Position numbers and translations under genes: made by a program. A stretch of DNA of 64,000 nt, taken from positions 1 through 64,000 of the forward strand of contig QXWO01000012.1 of the NCBI GenBank assembly GCA_009911035.1, read 5' to 3'. Below the pieces are notes generated by a model, which saw only the letters and a program-made list of their open reading frames with translations, had not been told where the DNA came from and did no database searches. Positions 45,454 to 53,623 of this stretch are shown here, piece after piece. The DNA is from Lachnospiraceae bacterium. Its GTDB lineage: Bacteria > Bacillota > Clostridia > Lachnospirales > Lachnospiraceae. The number at the start of each line of letters is the position of its first letter. The first letter of the stretch is position 1.

Positions 45454-46830
45454 ATGAACTGGTTTATTTTTATTCTGGTTACGGTATGCTATGGTTTGTA
45501 TGGCCGGGAAGTGGGGCTCTTTTTTAAAAAACAATTGGGATGCGCCGGAAAGGAGGCGGAGATTTTTGCCGTTTTTTGCTTTCTGGGATGCATGGTAGAA
45601 TATAGCGTAGTGGAAAAATGGTATGTTCCTTTTATTATCAGGGCGCTGGTGGAGCATTTGCTTTTCGCCGGAGCGGCTGTACTGATGTTTAAGGCCGGGA
45701 CAGAGAAAAAAATAACTATGGCGGTGATGCTGGTGACCGTCCGGGTGCTGGTGGGAAATTTCAGCAGTTCCTTTTTATCCTGCCTGATATTACTTATTAA
45801 AAATGCATGGAACGCCGGAGGAAATGTTTATATAAGTCAGACAGAGGGAGAGCTGGCAGGCTGTTTTTCCTTTGGGGTGGTCATATGGGCCATTCACTGT
45901 CTGGGGAGGCCTTTTGGGGCTGTGCTGGACAATAAAATCAGAAAATGGTACTTATTGCTTACCCTTCCTCTTGTCCTGCTTGTGCTGTTGGTGGATATTG
46001 TAAATTATGGCGCAAGCATAGGGATTTTAGTAGTGGCAGGTATGGGGAGCAGCGGAGAATATTGGAAGGAATTTTATAACGAGCTTTTTAGCCATACGGC
46101 TATAGGTATACTGACGGCTCTTTCCATGTGCGCTGCCGGGTTTTATGTATTCGGAATGAACCGTATCTATGTGGAGCAGAGGAAAAAGGAGCAGTACAGG
46201 TCCCAGGCAGCTTTTTATAAAATGCTGGAGGAGCAGTACGGCCAGTTGGAGCGTTTAAGGCATGATATGAAAAATCATATTATAGGACTTAGGGGGTTAT
46301 GGGAAAGCCGGGAGTGGGAAAAGCTTGGGGCCTACCTGGAACAGATGATGGAGGCCGGGATGCCTGCATCGGAAGAAAATACGGGAAGCGGGGCGGTGGA
46401 TGCACTGCTGTACCAGAAGCACAGGCAGGCAAAGGAAAGGCAGATTACATGGGAATGCGACATGCAGATACCGGGGAAGTGTCCCATTGACGAATTTGAC
46501 TTGTGCGTGCTTTTGGGAAATATGCTGGATAATGCCCTTGCGGCCTGTGAAAAGGCGGGAAGCGGAGACAAATTTGTGAGCATTCATGCAGGACAGGTAA
46601 AGAAATGTCTCCTGCTGGAAGTGAGGAACAATACTGTGCTTAAAGATATAAAGGATATCTGCCCGGCCGGGCGGCCGCTGACGGGAGGGCGTGGAATTGG
46701 CCTTTTAAATATCAGGGATACTGTGGGTAAATATGACGGGGCAATGCATGTGGAGGCAGAAGACGGCGTATTTACGATTTCGCTGCTGTTACCGTTGAAT
46801 GCCGCGTATGACATGAAGCAGACCTTTTAA
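45454..46830 (+). CDS. GHKL-domain sensor kinase (AgrC-like)
   Basis: A 458-residue membrane kinase with six or seven N-terminal transmembrane segments and a linker coiled coil. It has the phosphoacceptor box LRHDMKNH (H270) and a GHKL ATPase domain (NMLDNALAAC; TGGRGIGLLNI). This is the AgrC/ComD-like architecture used to sense secreted peptides. AGGAGG-like GGAGGA precedes ATG 45454. Cotranscribed with the LytTR regulator. The ligand is unknown and its gene is not seen. Confidence 0.88.
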   Translation: MNWFIFILVTVCYGLYGREVGLFFKKQLGCAGKEAEIFAVFCFLGCMVEYSVVEKWYVPFIIRALVEHLLFAGAAVLMFKAGTEKKITMAVMLVTVRVLVGNFSSSFLSCLILLIKNAWNAGGNVYISQTEGELAGCFSFGVVIWAIHCLGRPFGAVLDNKIRKWYLLLTLPLVLLVLLVDIVNYGASIGILVVAGMGSSGEYWKEFYNELFSHTAIGILTALSMCAAGFYVFGMNRIYVEQRKKEQYRSQAAFYKMLEEQYGQLERLRHDMKNHIIGLRGLWESREWEKLGAYLEQMMEAGMPASEENTGSGAVDALLYQKHRQAKERQITWECDMQIPGKCPIDEFDLCVLLGNMLDNALAACEKAGSGDKFVSIHAGQVKKCLLLEVRNNTVLKDIKDICPAGRPLTGGRGIGLLNIRDTVGKYDGAMHVEAEDGVFTISLLLPLNAAYDMKQTF

Positions 46831-46998
46831 TACATGAAGGTTATTGGGAAAATCCGGCCTGCCGAAGTATACGTTGGAAACAGCATGGATCCTTGCCGTT
46901 CAGGGTGTGTTTATGTTCTAAAAACACTCCGGTACAGGCGGACGGATAAACAAAGGAGAGATTTTTGAGACAGGCGCGAAAAAAGGAGGGAAGATGAT

Positions 46999-47592
46999 AT
47001 GCATACGAAAACTATGGAGGGGCTGATTGGAGCCAGAGCCAATATGGATATGGCCAATGTTCCAATGAAGGTTTACAAAGAGGCTAGGCGCAGGGGGGAT
47101 ACCGCTGCCATGAAAAGGGCAATGGGTTATGTCAATGAGTTTGAGGGCAGGGCGGAGGAATATAAGAAAAAGGCCGGTGAAGGCATGAAGAAGGATGCAC
47201 AGGAGGCTGCCGAAAAAGAAAAAGCCCAGCAGGAAGATATGATAGAAAAACGTAGAGAAGAAAGACGCCTGATGGAGGAAAAGCTTGCTGCGGACAGAGA
47301 CGGCAACGCGGTCCAATGTGCAGACGCCAAAATCCCAGATACCTTAAACACAGGAGTCCAGAGTGAAGGCGCCACAAGTGCAATGACAGACGCGGACACC
47401 GTACAGCTTAGCAGGCAGGGGAAAGATTTGTCTGAAAAGCAGGTAAAGGAAGCGCAGGGACAGTATATATCATTTTGTCCTGTAACAGGACAAGGAGGTG
47501 CGGCGCCTGCAGACAGAAAGCCTGTGGTTTACAGGAAGACCGGGGAGGCAGTCAGCCAAAGTAAGACGGGAAGTATTTCTGTGCTTATCTGA
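46999..47592 (+). CDS. Hypothetical charged coiled-coil protein
   Basis: A 197-residue protein not recognised. Residues 1-50 are helical with Met/Arg/Lys, residues 50-100 are a Glu/Lys-rich coiled coil, and the rest is low-complexity and probably disordered. No signal peptide. It follows the GHKL kinase by 168 bases and has an excellent AAGGAGGG site before ATG 46999. The next small gene begins 29 bases after its stop, so the two are probably co-transcribed, perhaps under the regulator pair upstream. Confidence 0.7.
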   Translation: MHTKTMEGLIGARANMDMANVPMKVYKEARRRGDTAAMKRAMGYVNEFEGRAEEYKKKAGEGMKKDAQEAAEKEKAQQEDMIEKRREERRLMEEKLAADRDGNAVQCADAKIPDTLNTGVQSEGATSAMTDADTVQLSRQGKDLSEKQVKEAQGQYISFCPVTGQGGAAPADRKPVVYRKTGEAVSQSKTGSISVLI

Positions 47593-47620
47593 AAACAACA
47601 TTTATGGAGGAGGAAAAGAT

Positions 47621-47941
47621 TTGAAATTAGATGGAATTGGAAGTAGAATGATGGACACCGGATTTTCAGGCGGAGAAAGCGGGGCTGCATCTGTGCAGAG
47701 GCAGATTCGGATGCTCCAGAAGGAACTGAATCAATTGGGGCAGAAAAAACAATTGACGAAGGAGGAAGCGGAAAAGAAAAAAGAGCTTGAGAAACAGATT
47801 GCGGATCTAAAGCAGCAATTACAGAAAATAAGGGCGGAAGAAGCGAAGGAAAAGCAGGAGGAACCCAAAGCCGAGGAAAAAGCTTTACAGGGAAAGATAA
47901 AAGAAGCAGGAAAGGGAGAAAATGTAGACGAGTTTTTATAA
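47621..47941 (+). CDS. FlxA-like small coiled-coil protein
   Basis: A 106-residue protein. After a Gly-rich N-terminus, residues 25-85 are a continuous Gln/Lys/Glu coiled coil (RQIRMLQKELNQL, KKELEKQIADLKQQL) in the style of the FlxA-like family. Resemblance is by composition, so the assignment is weak. The start is TTG 47621 with GGAGGAGG about nine bases upstream; upstream in-frame codons overlap the previous gene and are not credible. A strong terminator ends the unit. Confidence 0.7.
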   Translation: MKLDGIGSRMMDTGFSGGESGAASVQRQIRMLQKELNQLGQKKQLTKEEAEKKKELEKQIADLKQQLQKIRAEEAKEKQEEPKAEEKALQGKIKEAGKGENVDEFL

Positions 47942-47956
47942 CGGTAGGGATTTGAT

Positions 47957-47991
47957 AAAGATCATGCAGTGGACTGCTGCATGGTCTTTTT
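47957..47991 (+). terminator. Intrinsic terminator
   Basis: A 13-bp stem (from 47957-47969 to 47977-47989, one G-T pair) around a seven-base loop ends in five T. It closes the small coiled-coil gene pair. Confidence 0.88.
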
Positions 47992-47993
47992 GC

Positions 47994-48036
47994 TAGAGAG
48001 TGCAGATCGGGGAAATGAGTTTTTAAACACGCTTTA
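47994..48036 (+). repeat. Dispersed intergenic repeat, family B (copy 3)
   Basis: The fullest copy: GCTAGAGAGTGCAGATCGGG starts it and CACGCTTTAGC ends it; the ends pair with two mismatches to form a hairpin. A diverged family-A-like stretch (CAGCGTTTGTT at 48063-48073) follows. Confidence 0.55.
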
Positions 48037-48106
48037 GCATAAGGATGTCTTGCAAAGTCTGGCAGCGTTTGTTAAGTTGGTTCGCAAAGTCCGGGAAGCT
48101 GTTTTG

Positions 48107-48135
48107 TTGCAAATAATAATTTCCTGTGCTATAAT
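48107..48135 (+). promoter_or_regulatory. Consensus-like promoter
   Basis: TTGCAA (48107-48112) and perfect TATAAT (48130-48135) are separated by 17 bases. The ATG of the next frame follows the -10 box directly, so a transcript from here would start inside that frame and could not use that ATG. Confidence 0.5.
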
Positions 48136-48426
48136 ATGTCATATTATTTTATACCTTTTAATGCTGCTGAAAAAATAAATTACAGTGAGCCAACCAGACA
48201 AAATCTTTTAAATGTATACAATGAAATCGGAACAAATCAAATATTTGGAGCATCGGAAGTTGCAGAAATATTTGATTTTTCATATGCAGGGGCACGCAGA
48301 GTGATGGCAAAGCTGATAGAGATGGATGTATTAATGGTGGTAAAGGGCAAAGGCAAAGGTAAAGGTAAGTATAGATTTTTGAGTGAAAGCGAACTAAAAA
48401 CAGATTGGTTTAAAGCAACCCATTAA
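48136..48426 (+). pseudogene. C-terminal winged-helix remnant of a Fic- or AAA-type protein
   Basis: A 96-residue frame that resembles the C-terminal winged helix of Fic-family and related proteins: NQIFGASEVAEIFDFSYAGARRVMAKL, followed by VKGKGKGKGKYRF. No Fic catalytic motif is present. The first ATG touches the -10 box of the promoter above and has no ribosome binding site, which argues for a truncated gene. The GKGKGKGK stretch is encoded by tandem six-base AAAGGY repeats, a possible slippage site. Alternatively a small DNA-binding protein with an unseen start. Confidence 0.45.
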
Positions 48427-48465
48427 CACAGGACCGCAGACAGGGCCTGCAAATAGGAGGCAAGT

Positions 48466-49038
48466 ATGAATGTTTACGACAAATGTCCGGTATTAGAAAA
48501 TAACAGTTTTAAAATGCGGTTGATTGAAGAAAGGGATACGGACGATTTGCTGTGTGTATACAGCGATAAATTTGCCCTTCCGTTTTTCAACAGTGACAAC
48601 TGCCATGGTACTAATTTTTATTGTGCAGTCAGAGAGCATATGGCAGATTCTATAAAATACTGGCTGATTGAATATCATGAATACAGGGGATTTGTGCGCT
48701 TCACGATAGTGGACAAGAAGGAAGGGAAAGCTGTCGGAACCATAGAAATGTTCCGGCGTGAGGCGGAGGACTTTTATAATGACTGCGGAATATTGAGGCT
48801 GGATTTGGGAAGCAGGTGGGAAAAAACGGAAGTGATATACGATATTCTGGCACTGGTAACAGAACCTTTTTTTGAATGGTTCGGGTGCTCTAAGATTGCA
48901 ACCAAGGCGCCGGTTTATGCAGTAGACAGGATAGAGGCGCTAAAGAAAGCTGGATATGTTAAGTCCGATGAACCGCTTATAGGACATGATAAAAAAATAG
49001 CGTATTTTGATTACTGGGTTATACAAAAAAGGATTTAA
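48466..49038 (+). CDS. GNAT-family acetyltransferase
   Basis: A 190-residue protein of RimJ/RimL-like pattern: MRLIEERDTDDLL at the N-terminus, AVGTIEMFRR strand, and a C-terminal RIEALKKAGYVKSDE element. The usual RxxGxG acetyl-CoA loop is not well conserved (LGSRWEKTEVIY), so activity is uncertain. AGGAGG precedes ATG 48466. A hairpin 40 bases after the stop separates it from the convergent TPM gene. Confidence 0.72.
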   Translation: MNVYDKCPVLENNSFKMRLIEERDTDDLLCVYSDKFALPFFNSDNCHGTNFYCAVREHMADSIKYWLIEYHEYRGFVRFTIVDKKEGKAVGTIEMFRREAEDFYNDCGILRLDLGSRWEKTEVIYDILALVTEPFFEWFGCSKIATKAPVYAVDRIEALKKAGYVKSDEPLIGHDKKIAYFDYWVIQKRI

Positions 49039-49078
49039 GAAGCAGGAGTGTATGATGGAATAAGTATATATAGATTGT

Positions 49079-49106
49079 AGAATATCCCCCTCTTGGGGGA
49101 TATTCT
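49079..49106. terminator. Hairpin between convergent genes
   Basis: A perfect 11-bp stem (49079-49089 with 49096-49106) lies between the acetyltransferase and TPM genes. No T-run on either strand, so it is only a possible terminator. Confidence 0.45.
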
Positions 49107-49196
49107 ATTGGCAGGAATTAGTAGGGCGGATATAAACTTCCATATAGAAAGCCGGATGGTGGAACAAATTTGCCGTTACCATCATTTCCTTTTGCA

Positions 49197-50105
49197 TCAG
49201 AATCTGTGCCCGCCACCACCACCGCTGCTGTGCCCGCCACCACCACCGCTGCTATGTCCGCCGCCACCACCGCTATGTCCACCGCCGCCGCTATGCCCAC
49301 TGCCACCGCTGGCACTGCTGGCAGGACGGTAGACTTTAGTCTGGTGGTCCAGTGTTTTCCGGGGATTGGTAAAGCTGAATTTTGTGGATGCTGCGCTAAG
49401 GATTTCCTGGGTGCCGGGTTTGGCGGAGCGGGATGTAAGCCTCACCGCAAAATAATTGATGAAGGCGGCCAGTATAAGGGCAAGGAGCGCATTGCTTATG
49501 TATTTCATGGGCTGGGCAATCCGGCGTCCGGCCAGAAGGGAATGAATCTGGCTAAAAGCGTTGGAAGCGCACAGATAATAGTTGCTGTCAGAGGCATAAC
49601 GGTATACATTGTCAGTGATAGTATCCGCGTATGCGTCAGTGACAGTCTTGTAGATTGCGCCGTTGCTGAAAATATAAATTTCCCTGTTGTCCATGTCGAT
49701 AAGGAAAAGCGTGCCGCTATTGGATGAAAAATGCTTATGATAGTACTGGCGGGCATAAGCAGAAGTCTGGTAGTCATTGCGGGAAACTGACTTAAATGCT
49801 GCATGACCGTAGGATGTTATCTGCTGCATTTCGGCGGCTAGCTGGGTTTCTTCCTGTTCGCTTAACAAATCCGCATCATCTTCGATTACCACCTGATACC
49901 CGGTTTCATCGTTGACCCAGACGCAGGCATCTGCCGCTCCCCCGTCAGCACTGGCAGTCAGAGGAAAAGTCCAGAGCCACAGAAGCAGTGCGGCATATGC
50001 TGCAAGGGGCAAATACCCTGCTCTTTGGGGCGCAGCAGATTTAATATCCCGCTGCCTGCGGCGGGGATTTTGACTTACTGTTTTACATTTATTTTGCACC
50101 GTCAT
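49197..50105 (-). CDS. TPM-domain membrane protein with Gly/His/Ser-repeat tail
   Basis: About 302 residues. A signal peptide or membrane segment (residues 35-55, ending near SADG) is followed by a TPM (DUF477) domain (about 75-195; LLSEQEETQLAAEMQQI, GTLFLIDMDNREIYIFSNG). A second membrane helix lies near 205-230, and the final 35 residues repeat HSSGGGGG. This is the YgcG-like architecture. The start is ambiguous: ATG 50105 is one base from GGAGGT, while GTG 50099 is seven bases from it. It overlaps the end of the zinc-ribbon gene and is co-translated with it. Confidence 0.82.
   Translation of the reverse strand: MTVQNKCKTVSQNPRRRQRDIKSAAPQRAGYLPLAAYAALLLWLWTFPLTASADGGAADACVWVNDETGYQVVIEDDADLLSEQEETQLAAEMQQITSYGHAAFKSVSRNDYQTSAYARQYYHKHFSSNSGTLFLIDMDNREIYIFSNGAIYKTVTDAYADTITDNVYRYASDSNYYLCASNAFSQIHSLLAGRRIAQPMKYISNALLALILAAFINYFAVRLTSRSAKPGTQEILSAASTKFSFTNPRKTLDHQTKVYRPASSASGGSGHSGGGGHSGGGGGHSSGGGGGHSSGGGGGHRF
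49206..49300. repeat. Coding tandem repeat (about 24-bp units)
   Basis: Four imperfect copies of a CCGCCACCACCACCGCTGCT-like unit encode the HSSGGGGG repeats of the TPM protein tail on the minus strand. Unit length varies by multiples of three, so copy-number change would keep the frame. Confidence 0.7.
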
Positions 50106-51531
50106 CACCTCCATGCCGTTCAAACTGGGGAAGCTTCTGGGTTGCCAGCACATTATATTTCTGGATAACCACTACAATAGTAAGCAGAATGCCGATAAAG
50201 GAAATGACTGTTCCGACATAATACCACAGGTCGGAAACCGGGTTGATTATCCAGACGCAGATACAGACGAGAACAGCCGCCAGGGAAAAGATAAATCCCG
50301 GCGCTTTTCTTTGTCCGTCTGCTGAACCGGATTTCATCAGTGCGGTCAAAGAAGCAGTGGTTTTTTTATCATCCGGTGCGGAAGATTTATGGGGCCGCCT
50401 GGAAAGGTATCCCCGGTCGTCTGTACGGTGGTCCTTATGGTAAATGTCCATGATTTCCCAAGCATATACGATGAGCGAAGCAATTGCCAGAAAGCAGGAA
50501 CAGGTAAGCAGTACACCGGGACGGATGGTAAAAAAGAAATTCAGCAGCACAAAAATAGGAATGGCTAGCCACAGAGTGCCAAGGGTATATTTTTTGATAT
50601 CCACAGGGATATCTGCCGCAACTTTGCAGTTCTGGCCGTTTACAGTGGCGTAAGCCACACGTCCGTTTTTGCGGTAGGACATGAACCAGACCGGATACAA
50701 GACCCGTTCCGGTGTTTCGCTGTAAGTGTGCAGTGTCATTGTCGTGTAAAAATCATTATTTTTCCCGGAAAAGGTTACACCTGAAAATTCCGGCGTGCGC
50801 TTGATCTTGTTATAACTGGTGGTATTGGCCAGCTTTAGGGCATCTTTTTCATATAAACAGCTGTCCACATCAGCCGTATCTGCATAAAATCCGCTTAAAT
50901 AAGAAGGCGTAAACTTTTTGCTGTCCTTCACATAAAAAGGAGCAATGCGCTGGCTGATATCATCAGAAAAAGAGGAGGAAGCGTCATAGGACAAATCATA
51001 GTAGCAGGCATCAAGGCCGCCCTCCAGATTATAATGATCGGTATAGACATAATCCCCTTTCCGGTAGGTTTTCTCCCCTTTCAGACTGACAGGCCCCTTT
51101 TGGGTGATGTTATAGGCCCAATAGGGCATATAAATGCCCCGGAAGCCGTCAATATATTCCTTATCTTTCAGCTCATCCGGCGCAAAAGGGGCGTGTTTTA
51201 TCCGGGCAATATAAGCCTGCTTACATGCCTCTTTCGTCTGCTTAAAAGGTATGATATGTGTGGGCCTCTTTTCTTTGCTGATGCGGCTGTCAAGAATCGT
51301 GGAAGCACCGCAGAAACTGCAAAATTCCGCTGCGGAAGTGTCTGTGCTCAAAATTTCACCGCCACACTGGGGACAGGTGAATATGGTAACATCGAAATCG
51401 CTGCTCTCATCCGCGTCCTGTGTTTTGGTGATGTCATAAGGGTCGTGGGTGGTCAGGCAATATGCACATTTTAGCTGCTGGGACGGAATGTCAAACTTTA
51501 AATTTCCGCCGCAATTAGGACATTCGTACAA
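50089..51531 (-). CDS. Zinc-ribbon membrane protein (TFIIB-type ribbons)
   Basis: A 480-residue protein with two N-terminal zinc ribbons: C4-x2-C7 with C22-x2-C25, and C53-x2-C56 with C71-x2-C74. A large middle domain (about 90-310) with LYPVWFMSYRKNG follows. Three or four membrane segments (about 320-360 and 415-465) are present. Such proteins often pair with TPM-domain proteins, as here, and may act together at the membrane. It overlaps the TPM gene start. Function unknown. Confidence 0.8.
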   Translation of the reverse strand: MYECPNCGGNLKFDIPSQQLKCAYCLTTHDPYDITKTQDADESSDFDVTIFTCPQCGGEILSTDTSAAEFCSFCGASTILDSRISKEKRPTHIIPFKQTKEACKQAYIARIKHAPFAPDELKDKEYIDGFRGIYMPYWAYNITQKGPVSLKGEKTYRKGDYVYTDHYNLEGGLDACYYDLSYDASSSFSDDISQRIAPFYVKDSKKFTPSYLSGFYADTADVDSCLYEKDALKLANTTSYNKIKRTPEFSGVTFSGKNNDFYTTMTLHTYSETPERVLYPVWFMSYRKNGRVAYATVNGQNCKVAADIPVDIKKYTLGTLWLAIPIFVLLNFFFTIRPGVLLTCSCFLAIASLIVYAWEIMDIYHKDHRTDDRGYLSRRPHKSSAPDDKKTTASLTALMKSGSADGQRKAPGFIFSLAAVLVCICVWIINPVSDLWYYVGTVISFIGILLTIVVVIQKYNVLATQKLPQFERHGGDDGAK

Positions 51532-51729
51532 AGTTATCCCCCCTTGTAATTCTGAAATATGTGTTCTTTTTTATTTTAAGGTGAGATGGGGGAAATGTAA
51601 ATATCATTGAAACAGAAAGTTGAAACACTGTAAAAGATTGCAGGATGCAGGACGGCGTGTTATGTTATGATAAATCAGATATATTGAACAGACACAACGA
51701 GAGGAACAAAATGTATAATTCAGGAGCAA

Positions 51730-51807
51730 GATTGAAAAGTGAAATTTTCAATCTACGTATTTGGGCCTATTCCCACATGGGAAGGGCCCATGCGGGAAAG
51801 GCATGGG
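51730..51807 (+). promoter_or_regulatory. Structured leader of the BceRS-type operon
   Basis: Three inverted repeats lie in series before the response regulator: GATTGAAAA (51730) with TTTTCAATC (51745); TTCCC (51770) with GGGAA (51779), extended by GGCC arms; and CCCATGC (51787) with GCATGGG (51801). The loop of the third holds the GGGAAAG ribosome-binding region, so folding could hide or expose it. Confidence 0.45.
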
Positions 51808-51814
51808 TATAAAA

Positions 51815-52483
51815 ATGAAAATTATGATAGTGGAGGATGATGAGACGCTGGCCGGAGAAATAGGTTCATTCCTTGAAAGATGGGGATATGAGGCGGTCAG
51901 GGTGCAGCAGTTTGGTGATATCCGGCAGGAGTTTATAAAAAGCAGTCCACAGTTAGTTCTTATGGATGTGAACCTTCCTTTTTATGACGGCTTTTACTGG
52001 TGCAGCCAGATACGGAAAGTTTCCAGCGTGCCGGTCATATACATCAGCAGCAGGAATGATGACAGGGATAAGATCATGGGGATTGCCCAGGGAGGGGATG
52101 ATTATGTGGAGAAACCCTTCCGGCTGGAAATGCTGAAAGCAAAGATAGAGGCGGTCTTAAGGAGGACCTACGAGTACCGGGTTAAGGAACAGGTTTTCAT
52201 TAAGGGCGGGATGCATTTTGAGACCCATTCCGGCATGTTATTTTTTGAAGGAAAAGAAGTTGAACTGACGAAGTCGGAGCGCAGGATTCTTGCCAGGCTG
52301 ATGGAACTAAGACCTGGGGTGGCAACCCGGGATGAATTGATGATGGAATTGTGGAATACGGATGAATTTGTCTCGGACGGCACGCTGACAACCGTCATAT
52401 GCAGGCTGCGGAGCAAACTGAAAGCCGCCTGCGGGGAGGACATTATCCGGACAAAGAAAGGACAGGGGTATTTCATTCCATGA
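51815..52483 (+). CDS. BceR-like response regulator
   Basis: A 222-residue OmpR-family regulator: receiver domain with E7-D8-D9 and phosphoacceptor D51 (LMDVNLP), the GGDDYVEKPF lysine, and a winged-helix domain (about 130-222; VSDGTLTTVICRLRSKL, ending in a TKKGQGYFIP wing). The closest group by pattern is BceR/LiaR-type regulators of antimicrobial-peptide defence. ATG 51815 begins the conserved KIMIVEDDE; ATG 51803 is possible. It overlaps the kinase gene (ATGA). Confidence 0.88.
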   Translation: MKIMIVEDDETLAGEIGSFLERWGYEAVRVQQFGDIRQEFIKSSPQLVLMDVNLPFYDGFYWCSQIRKVSSVPVIYISSRNDDRDKIMGIAQGGDDYVEKPFRLEMLKAKIEAVLRRTYEYRVKEQVFIKGGMHFETHSGMLFFEGKEVELTKSERRILARLMELRPGVATRDELMMELWNTDEFVSDGTLTTVICRLRSKLKAACGEDIIRTKKGQGYFIP

Positions 52484-53475
52484 GTTTTTTTAGGAGAAAA
52501 TGGAAATATTATGGACTGTGCCTGGCGGTTATGGGGTTATTTAACTTTTTCTTTATTTTTCTTATGGGACAAAAGGAGTTAAAGTATCTGTATTATCTGG
52601 ATTTTCTTTTGACGCTGGCAGTTCTGCTGTTTTGGGGATTTGATTTTTATAAAGATAAAAAAGTACAGATTTATAAGGAAGAACTTATGCGGGGGGACAG
52701 TACCATTTGTCATCTCCTTCCGGACTTTGATAATAAAGACGTAGCGGAACACGATATGCAGGTTCTTACAGCGGAATTGCAGGAAAAGTTTCAGGAAAAC
52801 TGCGAGCTGCAGGATCATGTGGCAAGATGGTGCCATGAGTTTAAGATTCCACTTGCGGCCTGTTTTCTGATGGAGGAAAAAATTGCTGACAGAAAAATCC
52901 GCAAGGGCATGAGGGAGCAGCTTGAAAAAATGAACCAGCAGATTAACGCCATGATGCTTGGATGCAGACTGCAAAGCCCGGTTTTTGATTTGCAGGTTAA
53001 GAAAACATCCCTGATGGAATGTGTGAGGACATCCATCAAAAATAACCAGTTTTTCCTGATTCAGAAAAGGGTCGAGATCAAGCTTGATGTGGCAGGTTTT
53101 TTTGTGTATACAGACCCGTCCTGGCTGGTCTATGTGCTGGACCAGTTGATAAATAATGCATTAAAGTATGCAGAACAAGACCCGGTCATTCACATATGGG
53201 CCCAACAGGAAGAACAGGAAACCCGGCTGTTTGTGGAGGATTCCGGGGAAGGGATCAAAAGCAGCGATATAAGGAGAATCTTTGAAAAAGGATTTACGGG
53301 CAGTAACCGGCATAACGGGAAGTACAAATCTACGGGCATGGGATTATATATGGTGTCAAAGATTATTGGCAGGCTTGGACATGAGATACAGGCAGAAAGT
53401 GAGTATGGAAGTTATACAAGATTTTGCATTATATTTAAAAATAATGATTATTACTTAACATTACAAAAACTGTAA
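52480..53475 (+). CDS. BceS-like intramembrane-sensing histidine kinase
   Basis: A 331-residue kinase with two close N-terminal membrane segments (about 11-30 and 36-55) and almost no extracellular part, then H119 in WCHEFKIPLA. The ATPase domain has NNALKYAE and a TGMGLYMVSKI G box. This short layout is that of BceS-type kinases, which receive the signal from the BceAB transporter rather than from a ligand. It overlaps the regulator gene by four bases. Its last codons carry part of the operator repeats for the transporter genes. Confidence 0.88.
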   Translation: MSFFRRKWKYYGLCLAVMGLFNFFFIFLMGQKELKYLYYLDFLLTLAVLLFWGFDFYKDKKVQIYKEELMRGDSTICHLLPDFDNKDVAEHDMQVLTAELQEKFQENCELQDHVARWCHEFKIPLAACFLMEEKIADRKIRKGMREQLEKMNQQINAMMLGCRLQSPVFDLQVKKTSLMECVRTSIKNNQFFLIQKRVEIKLDVAGFFVYTDPSWLVYVLDQLINNALKYAEQDPVIHIWAQQEEQETRLFVEDSGEGIKSSDIRRIFEKGFTGSNRHNGKYKSTGMGLYMVSKIIGRLGHEIQAESEYGSYTRFCIIFKNNDYYLTLQKL

Positions 53476-53534
53476 TACAGGGAAATCTTTTGTAATGGGG
53501 ATGTAAGGATTTATGGAAAACAGTCATTTATAAT
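53461..53534 (+). promoter_or_regulatory. Operator repeats and promoter for the bceAB-like genes
   Basis: TTACA-5-TGTAA (53461-53475) is followed by TGTAA at 53491 and 53502, an 11-base interval as in OmpR-family binding sites. TATAAT lies at 53529-53534 with no good -35 at the right spacing, consistent with a promoter that needs activation by the upstream response regulator. The first half overlaps the end of the kinase gene. Confidence 0.55.
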
Positions 53535-53623
53535 AGTACTATCCGCTAAAGGATGCAGTGCTGTATAGTGAGGATGCGGAACTGGCCAGCATCTGCGCGG
53601 AACTGAAATAGGAGGATACTGAT

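Noticed and set aside
46834-46968. 44-codon frame with two cysteines after the GHKL kinase, considered as an autoinducing peptide
   Set aside because: No ribosome binding site, no AgrB-like processing gene nearby and no leader or tail of the AgrD type.
49206-49300. CRISPR-like short repeats
   Set aside because: The repeats are in frame, encode a Gly/His/Ser tail and have no unique spacers.
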